A stretch of DNA of 64,000 bases, taken from the NCBI GenBank assembly GCA_030418115.1, contig JAUHQD010000012.1:1-64000 (forward strand), read 5' to 3'. The notes under the pieces were generated by a model that saw nothing but the letters and a program-made list of their open reading frames with translations, did not search any database and was not told where the DNA came from. Each line of letters starts with the position of its first letter. Within the stretch, counting starts at the first letter, position 1. A program made the translations under genes and the position numbers. The DNA comes from Alteromonadaceae bacterium BrNp21-10. Its GTDB lineage: Bacteria > Pseudomonadota > Gammaproteobacteria > Enterobacterales > Alteromonadaceae. This document shows, one piece after another, positions 9,542 through 21,314 of the stretch.

Positions 9542-10525
9542 TTGAAGCAACCAATGAAAATAGCGATTACCCCGGGCGAACCCGCTGGAGTTGGCCCCGA
9601 TCTCACCATTGCATTGGCGCAACAACAATGGCCAGTACAACTGGTTATTTTCGCTAATAAGCAGATGATGCTAGATCGAGCAAAATTGCTCGGTCTGCCG
9701 CTCGCACTCATTGATTACCAAGGGCAAACAAACACTCAAAATGCCGCAGAATTGTTTGTTGTTGATATACCTCTAGGTTCAGAAGTAATCGCAGGCGAAC
9801 TTAACAGTGATAACGGTCATTACGTGGTTGAAACCCTACGTCAAGCTTGTGACCAGAATATCAATGGCCATTTTGATGCTGTGGTTACCGGCCCCGTACA
9901 CAAAGGTATTATCAATAAAGCCGGTATTTCCTTTAGTGGCCACACTGAGTACTTTGCCTTACAGGCCAACATTCCCGATGTGGTCATGATGCTCGCCACT
10001 GAAGGCTTACGGGTGGTATTGGCTACCACCCATATTCCGTTAGCCTATGTTTCTAAAGCCATTACCGAAGAACGTTTGCAACGGGTAATTACCATTGTTA
10101 ATAATGAACTTCAGCACAAATTTGGCATTCAGCAACCACATATTTATGTTTGTGGCCTCAACCCCCACGCCGGTGAAGACGGGCATATGGGGCGCGAGGA
10201 AATTGATGTCATCATCCCGACCCTAGATAAACTTCGTGAACAAGGCATCCATTTAACGGGGCCGCTACCCGCTGATAGTTTGTTTCAGCCCAAGTATTTG
10301 CAACAAGCCGATGCCGTGTTAGCCATGTATCACGACCAAGGCTTGCCTGTACTCAAATACAAAGGCTTTGGCGCATCTGTCAATATCACCCTTGGCTTAC
10401 CCTTTGTTAGAACCTCTGTGGACCATGGTACTGCGTTAGATTTGGCAGGTACGGGAAATGCCGATGCCGGTAGTTTCATTTATGCGTTGCAACAAGCCAT
10501 TTTACTGGCAGGAGAGAAAGCGTGA
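9542..10525 (+). CDS. pdxA: 4-hydroxythreonine-4-phosphate dehydrogenase PdxA
   Basis: PdxA is a metal- and NAD-dependent enzyme of pyridoxal-phosphate synthesis. The N-terminal [13 protein letters not shown] block, SGHTEYFA and MYHDQGLP are family signatures supplying metal and substrate ligands. Two starts are possible: TTG 9542 (327 residues) and ATG 9554 (323 residues); neither has a strong ribosome-binding site. The longer form aligns better with the E. coli N-terminus. Its stop overlaps the GTG start of rsmA by 4 nt. Confidence 0.93.
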   Translation: MKQPMKIAITPGEPAGVGPDLTIALAQQQWPVQLVIFANKQMMLDRAKLLGLPLALIDYQGQTNTQNAAELFVVDIPLGSEVIAGELNSDNGHYVVETLRQACDQNINGHFDAVVTGPVHKGIINKAGISFSGHTEYFALQANIPDVVMMLATEGLRVVLATTHIPLAYVSKAITEERLQRVITIVNNELQHKFGIQQPHIYVCGLNPHAGEDGHMGREEIDVIIPTLDKLREQGIHLTGPLPADSLFQPKYLQQADAVLAMYHDQGLPVLKYKGFGASVNITLGLPFVRTSVDHGTALDLAGTGNADAGSFIYALQQAILLAGEKA

Positions 10526-11319
10526 GCAAAACACATCTTGGCCACACGGCCAGAAAACGCTTTGGCCAGAATTTTTTACACGACGAGTACGTTATTGGAC
10601 AAATTGTCTCGGCGATTAATCCACAAGCCAATCAAACCTTAATTGAAATTGGTCCCGGTTTGGGCGCTTTGACCGAGCCTGTATGTGAATTGGTGGATAA
10701 ATTAAATGTAGTCGAACTGGATCGCGACCTCGCAGCCCGTTTACGCTCGCACCCTTTTATTGCTAGTAAATTAAATGTGATTGAGGCAGATGCCCTGAAA
10801 TTTGATTTTTCACAGCTGATGACAGACCAACAGCCACTGCGGGTGTTTGGCAATTTGCCTTACAATATTTCCACACCACTGATGTTTCATTTATTCAGCT
10901 TTGCCGATAAAGTCTTTGATATGCACTTTATGCTGCAAAAAGAAGTGGTAAACCGTTTAGCAGCAAAACCCGGCAATAAAAACTACGGACGTTTATCCGT
11001 AATGGCTCAATATCATTGCAAGGTCCAACCGGTACTAGAAGTACCACCCAGCGCGTTTAAACCAGCGCCTAAAGTGGATTCCGCCGTGGTGCGTATCGTT
11101 CCCCATGTGACTAAACCTTATCCGGTTAAAGATTTAAGCGTGTTAAATGAGGTTTGTACTGCGGCTTTCAATCAACGCCGCAAAACACTACGTAACAGTC
11201 TGAAAAATCACTTAACCGAACAGCAAATGATTGACCTTAGTATTAATCCTGAACTGCGTGCCGAAAATTTGTCACTGAACGACTATGTGACAATGGCTAA
11301 CTTTTTAATCGAAGGGTGA
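10522..11319 (+). CDS. rsmA: 16S rRNA dimethyladenosine transferase RsmA (KsgA)
   Basis: RsmA dimethylates A1518 and A1519 in the 3'-terminal helix of 16S rRNA, a late ribosome assembly step. The opening [11 protein letters not shown], the SAM motif [11 protein letters not shown] and the catalytic NLPYNIS (about 112-118) are intact over 265 residues. The start is GTG, overlapping the pdxA stop (GTGA), with GGAG a few bases upstream inside pdxA as ribosome-binding site. Confidence 0.96.
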   Translation: MSKTHLGHTARKRFGQNFLHDEYVIGQIVSAINPQANQTLIEIGPGLGALTEPVCELVDKLNVVELDRDLAARLRSHPFIASKLNVIEADALKFDFSQLMTDQQPLRVFGNLPYNISTPLMFHLFSFADKVFDMHFMLQKEVVNRLAAKPGNKNYGRLSVMAQYHCKVQPVLEVPPSAFKPAPKVDSAVVRIVPHVTKPYPVKDLSVLNEVCTAAFNQRRKTLRNSLKNHLTEQQMIDLSINPELRAENLSLNDYVTMANFLIEG

Positions 11320-11323
11320 TCTC

Positions 11324-11707
11324 ATGCTTGCCGCTGTAGCCGATCAAATCAAAATCTCTGTAAGCACTAAATTTATTGCGGATCACCCCATTTCCGCGGA
11401 AGAAAAATTTGCCTTCGCTTATTTTATCACCATCAAAAATAACGGTGACAAGCCAGTACAGCTACTCAATCGTTATTGGTTGATCACCGATGGCAATGGC
11501 AAAATATCCGAAGTACAAGGTGCCGGTGTCGTCGGTCAACAACCATTAATTAAACCGACTGAAAGTTATCAATATAATAGCGGGGCTATCTTGGATACCC
11601 CGGTGGGTACTATGCAAGGTCACTATGAGTTTCAAAGCGACGACAAAGTATTATTCAATGCGCCAATACCCGTTTTCAGCCTGCGTGTACCTAATTTGGT
11701 GAATTAA
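11324..11707 (+). CDS. apaG: ApaG protein
   Basis: ApaG is a small immunoglobulin-like beta-sandwich protein of uncertain role, linked genetically to divalent-cation efflux in Salmonella. The 127 residues contain the family blocks FAYFITIKN, LLNRYWLITDGNG and VVGQQPLIKP. It starts 4 nt after rsmA. Its stop TAA overlaps the apaH start as TAATG, so the two are translationally coupled. Confidence 0.94.
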   Translation: MLAAVADQIKISVSTKFIADHPISAEEKFAFAYFITIKNNGDKPVQLLNRYWLITDGNGKISEVQGAGVVGQQPLIKPTESYQYNSGAILDTPVGTMQGHYEFQSDDKVLFNAPIPVFSLRVPNLVN

Positions 11708-12519
11708 TGGCAGATTATATTGTTGGTGACATACAAGCTTGCTACCAATCCTTACGTCATTTATTGAAAGAAGTTAACTTCAACAGCGATAAAGATAAAT
11801 TGTGGGCAGTGGGCGACTTAATAGGCCGCGGCCCCGAAGCATTAAAAACCCTTAATTTTTTAATGGACTTAGAAGATAATTTTGACTGCGTTCTAGGCAA
11901 CCACGACTTGCACTTCCTCGCCATTAGTCAGGGCATAAAGCCAGATAAACTCAGCAATCGTTTCAGCGCCATTTTAAATGCCAGACACCTTGATAGCATC
12001 GTTGACTGGCTGCGCCACAAGCCACTAGCGCACAAAATTAAAAAGGGATTATTGATTAGCCATGCTGGTCTTTATCCCGGGTGGAGTATCAAAAAAGCCT
12101 TAACATTAAGTGACGAAGTCACTCAACAACTGCAGTCGGGTCACTGGCATCAGCTGCTGCAAAATATGTACGCTAACCACCCGACTTCTTGGTCAGACGA
12201 TCTCACCGGTATGGATCGTACTCGTTTTATCATCAACGCTATGACACGGATGCGCTTTATTGCTGAAAATAAGCAACTCGACCTACAGGTTAAATCACCG
12301 GTTGAGATGGCTCCAAAAAATCTAACTCCTTGGTTTTTGCACCCAGCACTGAAACTCAAAGCCCATCAACAAATCTTTTTTGGCCATTGGGCAGCGCTAA
12401 GAGGAATAGCCGATCATCCGCAGGTTCACGCACTGGATACTGGCTGTGTTTACGGAAATCATCTGACACTTATAAAACTGAGTAATTTGAAGCGCTATTC
12501 AGTAAAAGGTAAAGAATGA
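11707..12519 (+). CDS. apaH: Symmetrical diadenosine tetraphosphatase ApaH
   Basis: ApaH cleaves Ap4A to two ADP and removes Np4 caps from RNA. The metallophosphatase motifs are in order: GDIQ near residue 7, GDLIGRGP near 37, GNHDLH near 64, and a late histidine in FFGHWA. The 270-residue length is standard. It is the last gene of the lptD operon. No clear terminator follows, but an 8-bp inverted repeat lies 54 nt downstream (12573-12612). Confidence 0.95.
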   Translation: MADYIVGDIQACYQSLRHLLKEVNFNSDKDKLWAVGDLIGRGPEALKTLNFLMDLEDNFDCVLGNHDLHFLAISQGIKPDKLSNRFSAILNARHLDSIVDWLRHKPLAHKIKKGLLISHAGLYPGWSIKKALTLSDEVTQQLQSGHWHQLLQNMYANHPTSWSDDLTGMDRTRFIINAMTRMRFIAENKQLDLQVKSPVEMAPKNLTPWFLHPALKLKAHQQIFFGHWAALRGIADHPQVHALDTGCVYGNHLTLIKLSNLKRYSVKGKE

Positions 12520-12642
12520 AAATAGTCTGCCGATACAAACAGTTACAGACTTCCGTTCGGAACTAATTAGCTTGCCTATTGAAATGATATTAAATCAAAC
12601 GTCTAATAGGCAGAATAATAATAAAAATTTCCTGGAGAAATA

Positions 12643-14667
12643 ATGAAAATAACTGTCGCAATGCGTGTTTTTGGTGGTTTCTTAATAATAACACTACTGT
12701 TGTTTTTAATTAGTATTTCCTCATTGATCAATCTCAGTGATATTGAAACAGCCACTGATGAAGTTAACTCTTTAGCCCTTCCTACGTTATCAGGTAGTAA
12801 TCAATTAAAAGTCAGCTTTTTATCTATGAGTAAACTGACCTTTGAAGGCTACTACGAGCAAAACAGTGCAGAACTTAAAACGAAGGTAAGTAAATTTGGT
12901 GACAGCCAAGATAAATTTGAACAAGAACTTAACGAATTAAAAAGCATCGTCGCTAAACAAGCTGCACTTAAAAACACCTTGCAGCAGATTGAAGATGTTT
13001 ATCAAAATTATAGAGCCAATGTCGCCACGCTATTTGATAATCGTACTAGCGATTTGAATTTACACAGTCACATACGTGATTTACTCGATAACATTGAAGA
13101 AAGCACCGATGATACCTCGACCTTGCTGCTGGATTTTTCTGATTCAGATGCTACTCAATCGAATGCTAGCTTACGTGAAGCTTCAAAAATAGGTGCCGAT
13201 TTAGAGACTGCGCTGATGTCGTTAATGGCTGTCAGTAACAGCTATGCAGGCACTCAAAGCCTTACTAGAGCGGAAACGGTCGGTAATGAATTATCGCTAC
13301 TGGTTAATCGCGTTAAAGAAAATCACGACAAAGTAATTACCACGGCTGACAGTAATGATGACAGTGGTATGCTCGATGAAGTCAGTGAAATGATTGGCTC
13401 TTTGGAGCAATTATTCAATGGTGCTGATGGATTAGTGCAAAGTCACGTCAAACGTCTGAATGCTCAACTTACCGCGCAAAAAACCCTTAACGACTCGGAA
13501 AATAATATTGTTTCCGCCATTGCCGATCTTGACAAGTTGTTAGGCCTAGCAACTAAAACCTCTGATCATAGCAGAGAGGATGTGGCCAGTTCAGTTAGCA
13601 GTGGTACTTATGTTACTTATATTGCCATGATCATCTCGGCAGTTGTTGCGGTTGGTATTTCAATGGTATCGGTCCGTGCGATTACAGTACCGCTAAATAA
13701 AGTCAATGAGATGCTTAAAACGGTCGCTGGTGGCGATTTAACTCAGCGTCTGGATGATTCCTCAGATGACGAGTTTGGCACCTTAGCCAGCAACTGTAAT
13801 AACCTAATCAATAACCTGAAAACCTTAATTGCCGGCATTAGCAGTCGTGCAGCGCAATTGGCAGCCGCGTCCGAAGAAACATCAGCCGTTACGGCTGAAA
13901 CCACTAATTCTATTCAAGAGCAGAAATCACAGGTGGCACAAGTAGCCACCGCCACAGCTGAAATGAATAGTACATCTGAATTGGTCGCACAAAATGCACA
14001 AGATACACTGAATCAAATTCGCCATGCTGACGATGAAGCCGAGCGTGTCAAAGTGTTATCAATTGAAAACAAAAATACCATTCTTGATTTGGCTAAAGAG
14101 GTAGAATCAGCAGCAGCCGTTATTAACAAACTTCACGAAGATAGCGCCAGTATTGGTGGCATATTAGATGTTATTCGCGGTGTTGCCGATCAGACTAACT
14201 TATTAGCACTTAACGCAGCAATCGAAGCAGCCCGTGCTGGTGAGCAAGGTCGTGGCTTTGCTGTAGTGGCCGATGAGGTACGTACCCTTGCCAGCCGTAC
14301 ACAACAATCAACTCAAGAAATTCATGCCATGATAGAGATGCTGCAGGCCGGCGCTGAGAAAGCGGTAGCAGTGATGCAACAAGGTCGTAAGCAAACGGAA
14401 CTCTGTGTTAGCCAAACCGAAAAATCAACATTGGCATTAGATTCGATTACCGATGCAGTACACAAGGCCTATGATGTGAGTGCGCAAATAGAACAATCAG
14501 CTCGTGAACAAAATCAGGTATCCCAAGAAATTAGCGAGAAACTAGAAAATATTGTATCCATCGCTGAGGATACAGTGAAAGGTGCTGAACAAACCTCTGA
14601 CTCTAGCCATGAAGTAGCGAAACTGGCGGAAGAATTACAAAGCTCGATACAGCAGTTTAAAGTGTAA
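12643..14667 (+). CDS. Methyl-accepting chemotaxis protein
   Basis: This 674-residue transmembrane receptor feeds the CheA/CheW pathway. One membrane helix is at about 9-31, a helical periplasmic sensor of nearly 290 residues follows (four-helix-bundle type, Asp/Ser-rich), then a second helix at about 320-342, a HAMP domain to about 395 and the cytoplasmic coiled coil. The hairpin tip with [20 protein letters not shown] (from about 518) is intact. The ligand cannot be read from sequence. A ribosome-binding site (CTGGAGAAA) precedes the ATG. It has its own upstream region and ends at a strong bidirectional terminator. Confidence 0.93.
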   Translation: MKITVAMRVFGGFLIITLLLFLISISSLINLSDIETATDEVNSLALPTLSGSNQLKVSFLSMSKLTFEGYYEQNSAELKTKVSKFGDSQDKFEQELNELKSIVAKQAALKNTLQQIEDVYQNYRANVATLFDNRTSDLNLHSHIRDLLDNIEESTDDTSTLLLDFSDSDATQSNASLREASKIGADLETALMSLMAVSNSYAGTQSLTRAETVGNELSLLVNRVKENHDKVITTADSNDDSGMLDEVSEMIGSLEQLFNGADGLVQSHVKRLNAQLTAQKTLNDSENNIVSAIADLDKLLGLATKTSDHSREDVASSVSSGTYVTYIAMIISAVVAVGISMVSVRAITVPLNKVNEMLKTVAGGDLTQRLDDSSDDEFGTLASNCNNLINNLKTLIAGISSRAAQLAAASEETSAVTAETTNSIQEQKSQVAQVATATAEMNSTSELVAQNAQDTLNQIRHADDEAERVKVLSIENKNTILDLAKEVESAAAVINKLHEDSASIGGILDVIRGVADQTNLLALNAAIEAARAGEQGRGFAVVADEVRTLASRTQQSTQEIHAMIEMLQAGAEKAVAVMQQGRKQTELCVSQTEKSTLALDSITDAVHKAYDVSAQIEQSAREQNQVSQEISEKLENIVSIAEDTVKGAEQTSDSSHEVAKLAEELQSSIQQFKV

Positions 14668-14687
14668 TTACTCCAGCTTCAGACAAT

Positions 14688-14718
14688 AAAAAAGGGATTC
14701 AATGAAATCCCTTTTTTT
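14688..14718. terminator. Bidirectional terminator between chemoreceptor and folA
   Basis: A 12-bp stem (14688-14699 with 14706-14717) has six A on one side and a T run on the other. It can stop transcription of the plus-strand chemoreceptor gene and the minus-strand folA. Confidence 0.85.
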
Positions 14719-14751
14719 ATTGGTTAATAATTAGCTATTGATTACCTAGCG

Positions 14752-15243
14752 TTAGCCGACTTTTTGCAACGTCTCAAACCAATAATCATAATGGTTGTTA
14801 TCATCGGCACTACAATGCTGTTCATCAATACACTGCCAATTCGCTTGTGAAGCGTAATCTGGGAAACAAGTGTCGCCTTCGACTTGTAAATCGATGTGGG
14901 TTAAATACAGACGTTGGCAATGTGCTAGAAAATGCTGATAGATACTGCCGCCGCCAATAATCATCACTTCTTCTACGACGCCCACTGCTTCTATAGCCGC
15001 GGCGGGACTAGCCACTACCAACGCATCATCCAGCGTAAAATTATCGTCACGGCTAATAACCACATTCAAACGCCCTGGTAAGGCTTTGCCAATGGAGGCG
15101 TAAGTCTTGCGCCCCATAATCACGGGCTTACCCATCGTTATAGCTTTAAAATGCTTTAAATCGGCGGGTAAGTGCCAGGGCATGTCATTATCAGCACCAA
15201 TGACACGGTTGTTTGCCATCGCGGCAATCATAGAAATTAACAT
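14752..15243 (-). CDS. folA: Dihydrofolate reductase
   Basis: FolA reduces dihydrofolate with NADPH. The 163 residues show the chromosomal DHFR motifs: MIAAMANNRVIG at the start, the DMPWHLPADLKHFK active-site region with the substrate-binding Asp, GRKTYASIGKALPGR, and IIGGGSIY. It follows obgE by 26 nt on the same strand, an arrangement I recognise from other Alteromonadales-like genomes. Confidence 0.95.
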   Translation of the reverse strand: MLISMIAAMANNRVIGADNDMPWHLPADLKHFKAITMGKPVIMGRKTYASIGKALPGRLNVVISRDDNFTLDDALVVASPAAAIEAVGVVEEVMIIGGGSIYQHFLAHCQRLYLTHIDLQVEGDTCFPDYASQANWQCIDEQHCSADDNNHYDYWFETLQKVG

Positions 15244-15269
15244 AACCCTTTTAACCTCAACTACCCTAG

Positions 15270-16454
<1,185 letters not shown>

Positions 16455-16626
16455 TTACAAATTGGGGTGTCTAAAGTGACCACTATAGCTGTATCTAAAT
16501 GCAGATTAGCATTCCTAAACAAACTCAGCTAAAGCCAACATCACATAGGAATAATAATAAAAATAGTTAAGCCTGTCTAAGCTTAGTGCTATCCGTCAAT
16601 AATGCGTTAACTTCGACGTTAGCAAT

Positions 16627-16654
16627 AAAAAACCCCGCTTAAGCGGGGTTTTAA
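16627..16654 (-). terminator. Terminator of rplU-rpmA
   Basis: A GC-rich palindrome (16629-16640 with 16641-16652) is flanked by A and T runs, forming a hairpin followed by U in minus-strand RNA. It lies about 20 nt after the rpmA stop and separates the ribosomal pair from obgE. Confidence 0.85.
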
Positions 16655-16674
16655 AAACAGTTTGAAAGCGTTAC

Positions 16675-16932
16675 TTATTCAGCAACAATGCTCACAAATT
16701 TACGGTTTTTAGGACCTTTCACTTCAAATTGTACTTTACCTTCAGATAAAGCAAACAAAGTATGGTCTCTACCTAAACCGACATTGTCACCAGGGTGGAA
16801 TCGAGTGCCACGCTGACGAACTAAAATATTGCCTGCTAAAACTGATTCACCACCGTAACGTTTAACACCTAAACGTTTACTTTCTGAATCACGACCGTTC
16901 CGAGTACTACCACCCGCCTTTTTATGTGCCAT
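16675..16932 (-). CDS. rpmA: 50S ribosomal protein L27
   Basis: L27 is a small basic protein near the peptidyl-transferase centre. The 85 residues start [20 protein letters not shown], the classic N-terminus that reaches the tRNA ends, with no N-terminal cleavage extension of the firmicute type. It follows rplU after a 13-nt gap and ends at a strong terminator. Confidence 0.97.
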   Translation of the reverse strand: MAHKKAGGSTRNGRDSESKRLGVKRYGGESVLAGNILVRQRGTRFHPGDNVGLGRDHTLFALSEGKVQFEVKGPKNRKFVSIVAE

Positions 16933-16945
16933 CTTCGTACTCCTA

Positions 16946-17257
16946 CTAAGCGTTAATGCCGGTAATTTTCACTTCAGTGAACCATTGACGATGGCCCATC
17001 TGTTTGCGTGAATGCTTCCGACGACGAAACTTAACTATATTTACTTTATCACCGCGACCGTGGGTTACCACTTCTGCAGTTACTTTACCGCCGTCAACAT
17101 AAGGTGTACCGATTTTAATATCGTCACCATTGCTCACCATCAAGATATTATCGAATTCAACAGACTCACCTGGTGCAATTTCGATCTTTTCGAGACGAAC
17201 GGTTTGGCCTTCAGCCACACGGTGTTGTTTACCACCACTTTGGAAAACCGCGTACAT
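16946..17257 (-). CDS. rplU: 50S ribosomal protein L21
   Basis: L21 binds 23S rRNA next to L20. I place the start at the ATG at 17257, giving [14 protein letters not shown] and 103 residues, the normal length. The frame stays open upstream to 17344, but those 29 residues have no L21 similarity and cover the leader. [16 protein letters not shown] is the RNA-binding region near the C-terminus. It leads the rplU-rpmA pair and is divergent from ispB. Confidence 0.96.
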   Translation of the reverse strand: MYAVFQSGGKQHRVAEGQTVRLEKIEIAPGESVEFDNILMVSNGDDIKIGTPYVDGGKVTAEVVTHGRGDKVNIVKFRRRKHSRKQMGHRQWFTEVKITGINA

Positions 17258-17496
17258 ATTTAACTCCGCTCTTTTCTTTGCGTCATCAGACGCTATATTC
17301 AAATACAGGGCGCGAATTGTACGCGAACCACTACAGCGCCGCAAGCCTAAATTCTGATTTATTTTTAACCGCGTTAAACCGCCGAAATTAGCCGATATTG
17401 CAACTGGATACCGCGCTACTTTTCTGTAAAAATCGCGGCTCCAATATTGACATTATGTCTTTGTAGTCATAAACCAACTGTATAAAAAGAGCACAA

Positions 17497-18468
17497 ATGA
17501 AATTTGAGCAAATTCAACAACTCGCCGCCGCGGATATGCAATCCGTGAATGACCTTATTCAGCAGCAACTTAGCTCAGATGTCGCGCTTATCAATCAGTT
17601 GGGTTTTTATATAGTCAATAGTGGCGGTAAACGTCTACGGCCATTGCTTACCGTATTGGCCGCTCGCGCACTCAACATCGACAACAATCAGCATCATACT
17701 CTAGCCACTATTATAGAGTTTATTCATACCGCAACGCTACTCCATGATGATGTGGTAGATGAATCTACTATGCGCCGGGGTAAAGAAACTGCCAATGCAG
17801 TTTTTGGTAATCAAGCCAGCGTATTGGTTGGTGACTTTCTTTATACCCGCTCTTTCCAGTTAATGGTCAACTTAGAGCGCATGCGTGTCATGCAGATTTT
17901 GTCTGACTCGACGAACGTGATAGCCGAAGGTGAAGTCTTACAGCTGATGAATTGCAACGATCCTGACACGACCGAAGAGCGTTATATGCAAGTCATTTAC
18001 AGCAAAACCGCTCGCCTGTTTGAAGCGGCAACACAATTAGTGGCGATACTCACTGATCAACCTACTGCAATCGAACAAGCCATGCAAAATTACGGTAAGT
18101 ATTTAGGTACCGCTTTTCAATTGGTCGATGACATTTTGGATTATGTTGCCGACGCCGATGAAATGGGTAAAAACGTAGGCGATGATTTATCTGAAGGTAA
18201 GCCAACATTACCGCTGCTATATGCCATGTGGCATGGTAATGACAAACAGCAACAGATTATTAAAGATGCCATTGAAAACAATAATGGCATGCAGCACTTA
18301 GATGAAATCCTACATGCAATGCAGGAAACTAACGCCCTAACCTACACCAAAAATAAATCCTTAGAAGCGTCACAACAGGCTATTGATGCATTGGCACCAA
18401 TAGCTGACTCAGAATATAAGCAAGCGCTGATTACACTAGCTAAAATAGCGGTAGAACGCGCGGCTTGA
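17497..18468 (+). CDS. ispB: Octaprenyl diphosphate synthase
   Basis: IspB builds the C40 side chain of ubiquinone and menaquinone from farnesyl diphosphate and IPP. Both Asp-rich magnesium motifs are present: DDVVDE near residue 83 and DDILD near 209, with GGKRLRP at the start of the fold. At 323 residues it is standard. The position divergent from rplU is widely conserved in gammaproteobacteria. The downstream minus-strand gene converges on it after 18 nt. Confidence 0.95.
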   Translation: MKFEQIQQLAAADMQSVNDLIQQQLSSDVALINQLGFYIVNSGGKRLRPLLTVLAARALNIDNNQHHTLATIIEFIHTATLLHDDVVDESTMRRGKETANAVFGNQASVLVGDFLYTRSFQLMVNLERMRVMQILSDSTNVIAEGEVLQLMNCNDPDTTEERYMQVIYSKTARLFEAATQLVAILTDQPTAIEQAMQNYGKYLGTAFQLVDDILDYVADADEMGKNVGDDLSEGKPTLPLLYAMWHGNDKQQQIIKDAIENNNGMQHLDEILHAMQETNALTYTKNKSLEASQQAIDALAPIADSEYKQALITLAKIAVERAA

Positions 18469-18486
18469 GTGTTCTACCGCGGAATA

Positions 18487-19398
18487 TTACATAGACCAAG
18501 GTTCGGCATGTTGATCTAAAGAATCCGACCATTGCTGATGTAATGCGGTGATTTTCTTGAGGATTTTGTCGTCAATAAGAGTCGGCGCTTGTGCGGCATT
18601 AACCAAAGCATCAATGTTTTCACGTCGGGCGCTGGAGCCTACGGTCGCTTGTACTTGGGAATGTGCTAAAGCATAACCCACACAAAAATCAGCCCAATTT
18701 TTGATACCCGAACTTTCAAATAAAGGAGCTATATCTACCGCTCGCTGCTGAATATATTCTTTCCATGCAGCTCCCGGCACATCACGTAATGCTTGTGGAG
18801 TATTGCCACATACCGTACGCATCGCAATAACCGCTTTATCTTTCTGTTGGATAAGATCCCACAAGGGATTCAATGCAAAGCGCTGTAGTGGATTTAAGTA
18901 AAATATATAACCATCAACTAATTGCTCATCGTGACCTGCTTTAAGTGCCTGATAGGTTACCTCTGAGCTCCAAGGGAACACCTCTTTAACAAATTGCTTA
19001 ATCACCCCTTCACTACGCAATTGCTCAATATCTTGGTAGCACGCACCACTTTGTGCATATTGCTCAGCCAACTCTCCTCGTAAGCACAATTGGCCAATAT
19101 CCATATGCTTGACACCTAGAGGTTCAATATTACGCTGAATAACGTCTCGCAGCTCCTCAATGCTTTCCCCTTCAACTTTAAAAATCATTTTAGGAATGGC
19201 ATCGGGCTTTTGCTTAAACGCCTCAGCCAATACGGAAATCGCGCTGCCATATTGATCACTCACATGAAACCAACTACAGGACTCCATGGCGTAATGGGCT
19301 ATTTTTACACGTTCATCAAAATCGATGCTGTCATCACCTAATCGGGTAGTACCATAAATAAACTTTGGAAGCTGGGTTAACCCAGAAGCATTTTGCAT
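18487..19398 (-). CDS. Aldo/keto-reductase-fold protein with altered active site
   Basis: The 303-residue protein has the overall outline of an aldo/keto reductase: an opening GTTRLG strand, a WFHVSDQYG segment, periodic alpha/beta units and a late AHSQVQATVGSS cofactor-like region. Of the usual Asp-Tyr-Lys-His tetrad only Tyr50 and Lys74 are evident. The Asp position reads His45, and the catalytic His of the LIHW-type motif is replaced in GQLCLRG (about Cys105). It may be a reductase with unusual chemistry or a non-catalytic relative. It stands alone between ispB and mdh. Confidence 0.7.
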   Translation of the reverse strand: MQNASGLTQLPKFIYGTTRLGDDSIDFDERVKIAHYAMESCSWFHVSDQYGSAISVLAEAFKQKPDAIPKMIFKVEGESIEELRDVIQRNIEPLGVKHMDIGQLCLRGELAEQYAQSGACYQDIEQLRSEGVIKQFVKEVFPWSSEVTYQALKAGHDEQLVDGYIFYLNPLQRFALNPLWDLIQQKDKAVIAMRTVCGNTPQALRDVPGAAWKEYIQQRAVDIAPLFESSGIKNWADFCVGYALAHSQVQATVGSSARRENIDALVNAAQAPTLIDDKILKKITALHQQWSDSLDQHAEPWSM

Positions 19399-19605
19399 TG
19401 CAGTCGTGACCTTTAAAAAATAAGAAGAATATTGAAGCGCTAGTGTAATTACCTACAACTGTATTTCTATAACAAAACGTTTGAAACTTGGTTTAAACAA
19501 CTTAGTTTGAAATTAGAAAGAAAATATTAACGGTGGCTAACACTCAACTATAAAACAACATTAATATGACAGTACCAAGAGAACAATAAAGCCACTTTAC
19601 CATAT

Positions 19606-19636
19606 ACAAAAAGACCAGCATAAAAGCTGGCCTTTA
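19606..19636 (-). terminator. Terminator of mdh
   Basis: In the mdh direction the hairpin reads GGCCAGCTTTTATGCTGGTC followed by five T. One mismatch interrupts the stem. It lies about 30 nt after the mdh stop. Confidence 0.75.
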
Positions 19637-19663
19637 GAATATAATTTATATAGAGATCATTAA

Positions 19664-20599
19664 TTAGCCGTTAACAAATTCAACGCCAATTTTAATATCA
19701 CCGCGTAAACCTTCTAGCATGTCTTCTTTGGCTTTTTGTTCAAAAGCACTTAGCTCACCATATGGTAAAATTTCTTCAACGCCGTTTACGCCTAGACGTA
19801 CAGGGTGCGCGAAGAATGCAGCATCATCACTATCCACTTGTACATAAGTGTATTCAACCACATTGTCACCTTTCATCGCTGAAACTAATGACAAACAGAA
19901 ACGTGCAGCGGCATGACCCATTGATAAGGTCGCAGATCCGCCACCGGCTTTCGCTTCAACCACTTCAGTACCTGCATTTTGAATACGCGTAGTAAGGCTA
20001 GCAACTTGCTCATCAGTAAAGCTTACGCCTTCAACTTGAGACAACAAGGGTAAAATAGTGGTACCAGAGTGACCGCCAATAACAGGCACATGCACGTTAG
20101 CCGCATTTAATCCGTGTAGTTCAGCCACAAAGGTTTCAGAACGAATAACATCCAGTGTAGTCACACCAAATAGTTTGTTCTTGTTATAAACACCTTTGGC
20201 TTTCAATGCTTCGGCAGCAATAGCAACGGTAGTGTTCACTGGGTTAGTAATAATACAAGTACAAGCATCTGGGCAATTGTCAGCAATAGCATCAACCAAG
20301 TTCTTAACGATACCGGCATTAATATTGAACAAGTCAGAGCGATCCATACCCGGCTTTCTTGGTACACCGGCAGGAATCAATACAATATCAGCACCGGTTA
20401 AAGCAGTAGCAAGGTCATCTTTACCGAAACCTTTTACTTTTACATCAGTGGGGATATGACTTAAATCAACAGCTACGCCAGGAACAACAGGAGCGACATC
20501 GTATAACGACAGCTCGGTACCTGCTGGTAATTGGGTTTTTAATAACAATGATAACGCCTGACCAATACCGCCGGCTGCGCCTAATACGACTACTTTCAT
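19664..20599 (-). CDS. mdh: Malate dehydrogenase
   Basis: Mdh interconverts malate and oxaloacetate with NAD in the TCA cycle. The 311 residues include the nucleotide-binding [14 protein letters not shown], the substrate loop [23 protein letters not shown], and the catalytic His in [13 protein letters not shown]. It is the gammaproteobacterial form close to E. coli Mdh. It is divergent from argR over 211 nt, a conserved arrangement. A good GGAG ribosome-binding site precedes the ATG. Confidence 0.97.
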   Translation of the reverse strand: MKVVVLGAAGGIGQALSLLLKTQLPAGTELSLYDVAPVVPGVAVDLSHIPTDVKVKGFGKDDLATALTGADIVLIPAGVPRKPGMDRSDLFNINAGIVKNLVDAIADNCPDACTCIITNPVNTTVAIAAEALKAKGVYNKNKLFGVTTLDVIRSETFVAELHGLNAANVHVPVIGGHSGTTILPLLSQVEGVSFTDEQVASLTTRIQNAGTEVVEAKAGGGSATLSMGHAAARFCLSLVSAMKGDNVVEYTYVQVDSDDAAFFAHPVRLGVNGVEEILPYGELSAFEQKAKEDMLEGLRGDIKIGVEFVNG

Positions 20600-20810
20600 T
20601 ATAATCTCCTGTGATGTGTTTTTTTCGGGCGCAACACTACTATAGAGTGGCCCTAAACTGAATACGCAACAACAAATATAGTTGCTTAAAACCCCAACTA
20701 AACTATTAATTATGCATTAATGCTAAATATTTAGTCGATAATGTGTGGTCGAATTGCTAAAAATCAACTCTTTGTGCAGAATAGATTGATCACTAGGAGC
20801 AAAATTATTC

Positions 20811-21272
20811 ATGTCCAACAATAAAGACGAATTGATTAAAGCGTTTAAAGAAATTTTAAAAGCAGAAAAATTTGGTTCTCAGGGAGAGATAGCCGCCGCC
20901 CTTCAAGAACTTGGTTATGACAATGTCAGCCAATCAAAAATTTCTCGGCTACTTAGCAAATACGGTGCTGTGCGTACTCGCAATGCCAAAGGCCAAATGG
21001 TTTATTGTTTACCGCCAGAACTGGGCATGCCCACCGCTAAAAGTTCACTTAAGCAGCTTGTACTCGATGTGGTGCATAACAATGTAATGGTGATTATTCG
21101 CACCAGCCCTGGTGCTGCACAGCTTATTGCACGACTACTGGATTCATTAAGTCCGGAAGATGGTGTGCTTGGCACTATTGCTGGAGACGATACCATTTTC
21201 ATCGCTCCTGCAGATGTCAGCAATATTGACGCGACGTTAAAACTAGTGGAAGACCTATTCGAAAATGTTTAG
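20811..21272 (+). CDS. argR: Arginine repressor ArgR
   Basis: ArgR is a hexameric regulator of arginine synthesis and catabolism that needs L-arginine. The N-terminal winged helix covers about 1-70 ([19 protein letters not shown]), and the C-terminal hexamer/arginine domain contains [11 protein letters not shown] with its two ligand-contacting Asp. Length is 153 residues. A GGAGC ribosome-binding site precedes the start. An 8-bp hairpin (21268-21288) overlaps the stop codon but lacks a T run. I found no convincing ARG box upstream. Confidence 0.96.
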   Translation: MSNNKDELIKAFKEILKAEKFGSQGEIAAALQELGYDNVSQSKISRLLSKYGAVRTRNAKGQMVYCLPPELGMPTAKSSLKQLVLDVVHNNVMVIIRTSPGAAQLIARLLDSLSPEDGVLGTIAGDDTIFIAPADVSNIDATLKLVEDLFENV

Positions 21273-21314
21273 GCCTATGCGGCCTAAATCATCAAATTCA
21301 GATCCTTACTCCCT

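Noticed and set aside
12573-12612. Inverted repeat TGCCTATT/AATAGGCA upstream of the chemoreceptor as a riboswitch
   Set aside because: The loop is 24 nt, there is no further conserved fold, and the arms are only 8 bp.
17012-17391. Open frames on the plus strand over rplU and its leader
   Set aside because: They lie antisense to a highly conserved ribosomal gene and have no recognisable product.
20600-20810. Possible ARG box between mdh and argR (TGCATTAATGC, TGAATACGCA)
   Set aside because: Neither has both half-sites at the spacing required by the ARG box, and the region is AT-rich.
21268-21288. Hairpin at the argR stop as a terminator
   Set aside because: The 8-bp stem overlaps the stop codon and has no T run; factor-dependent termination is possible but not shown.
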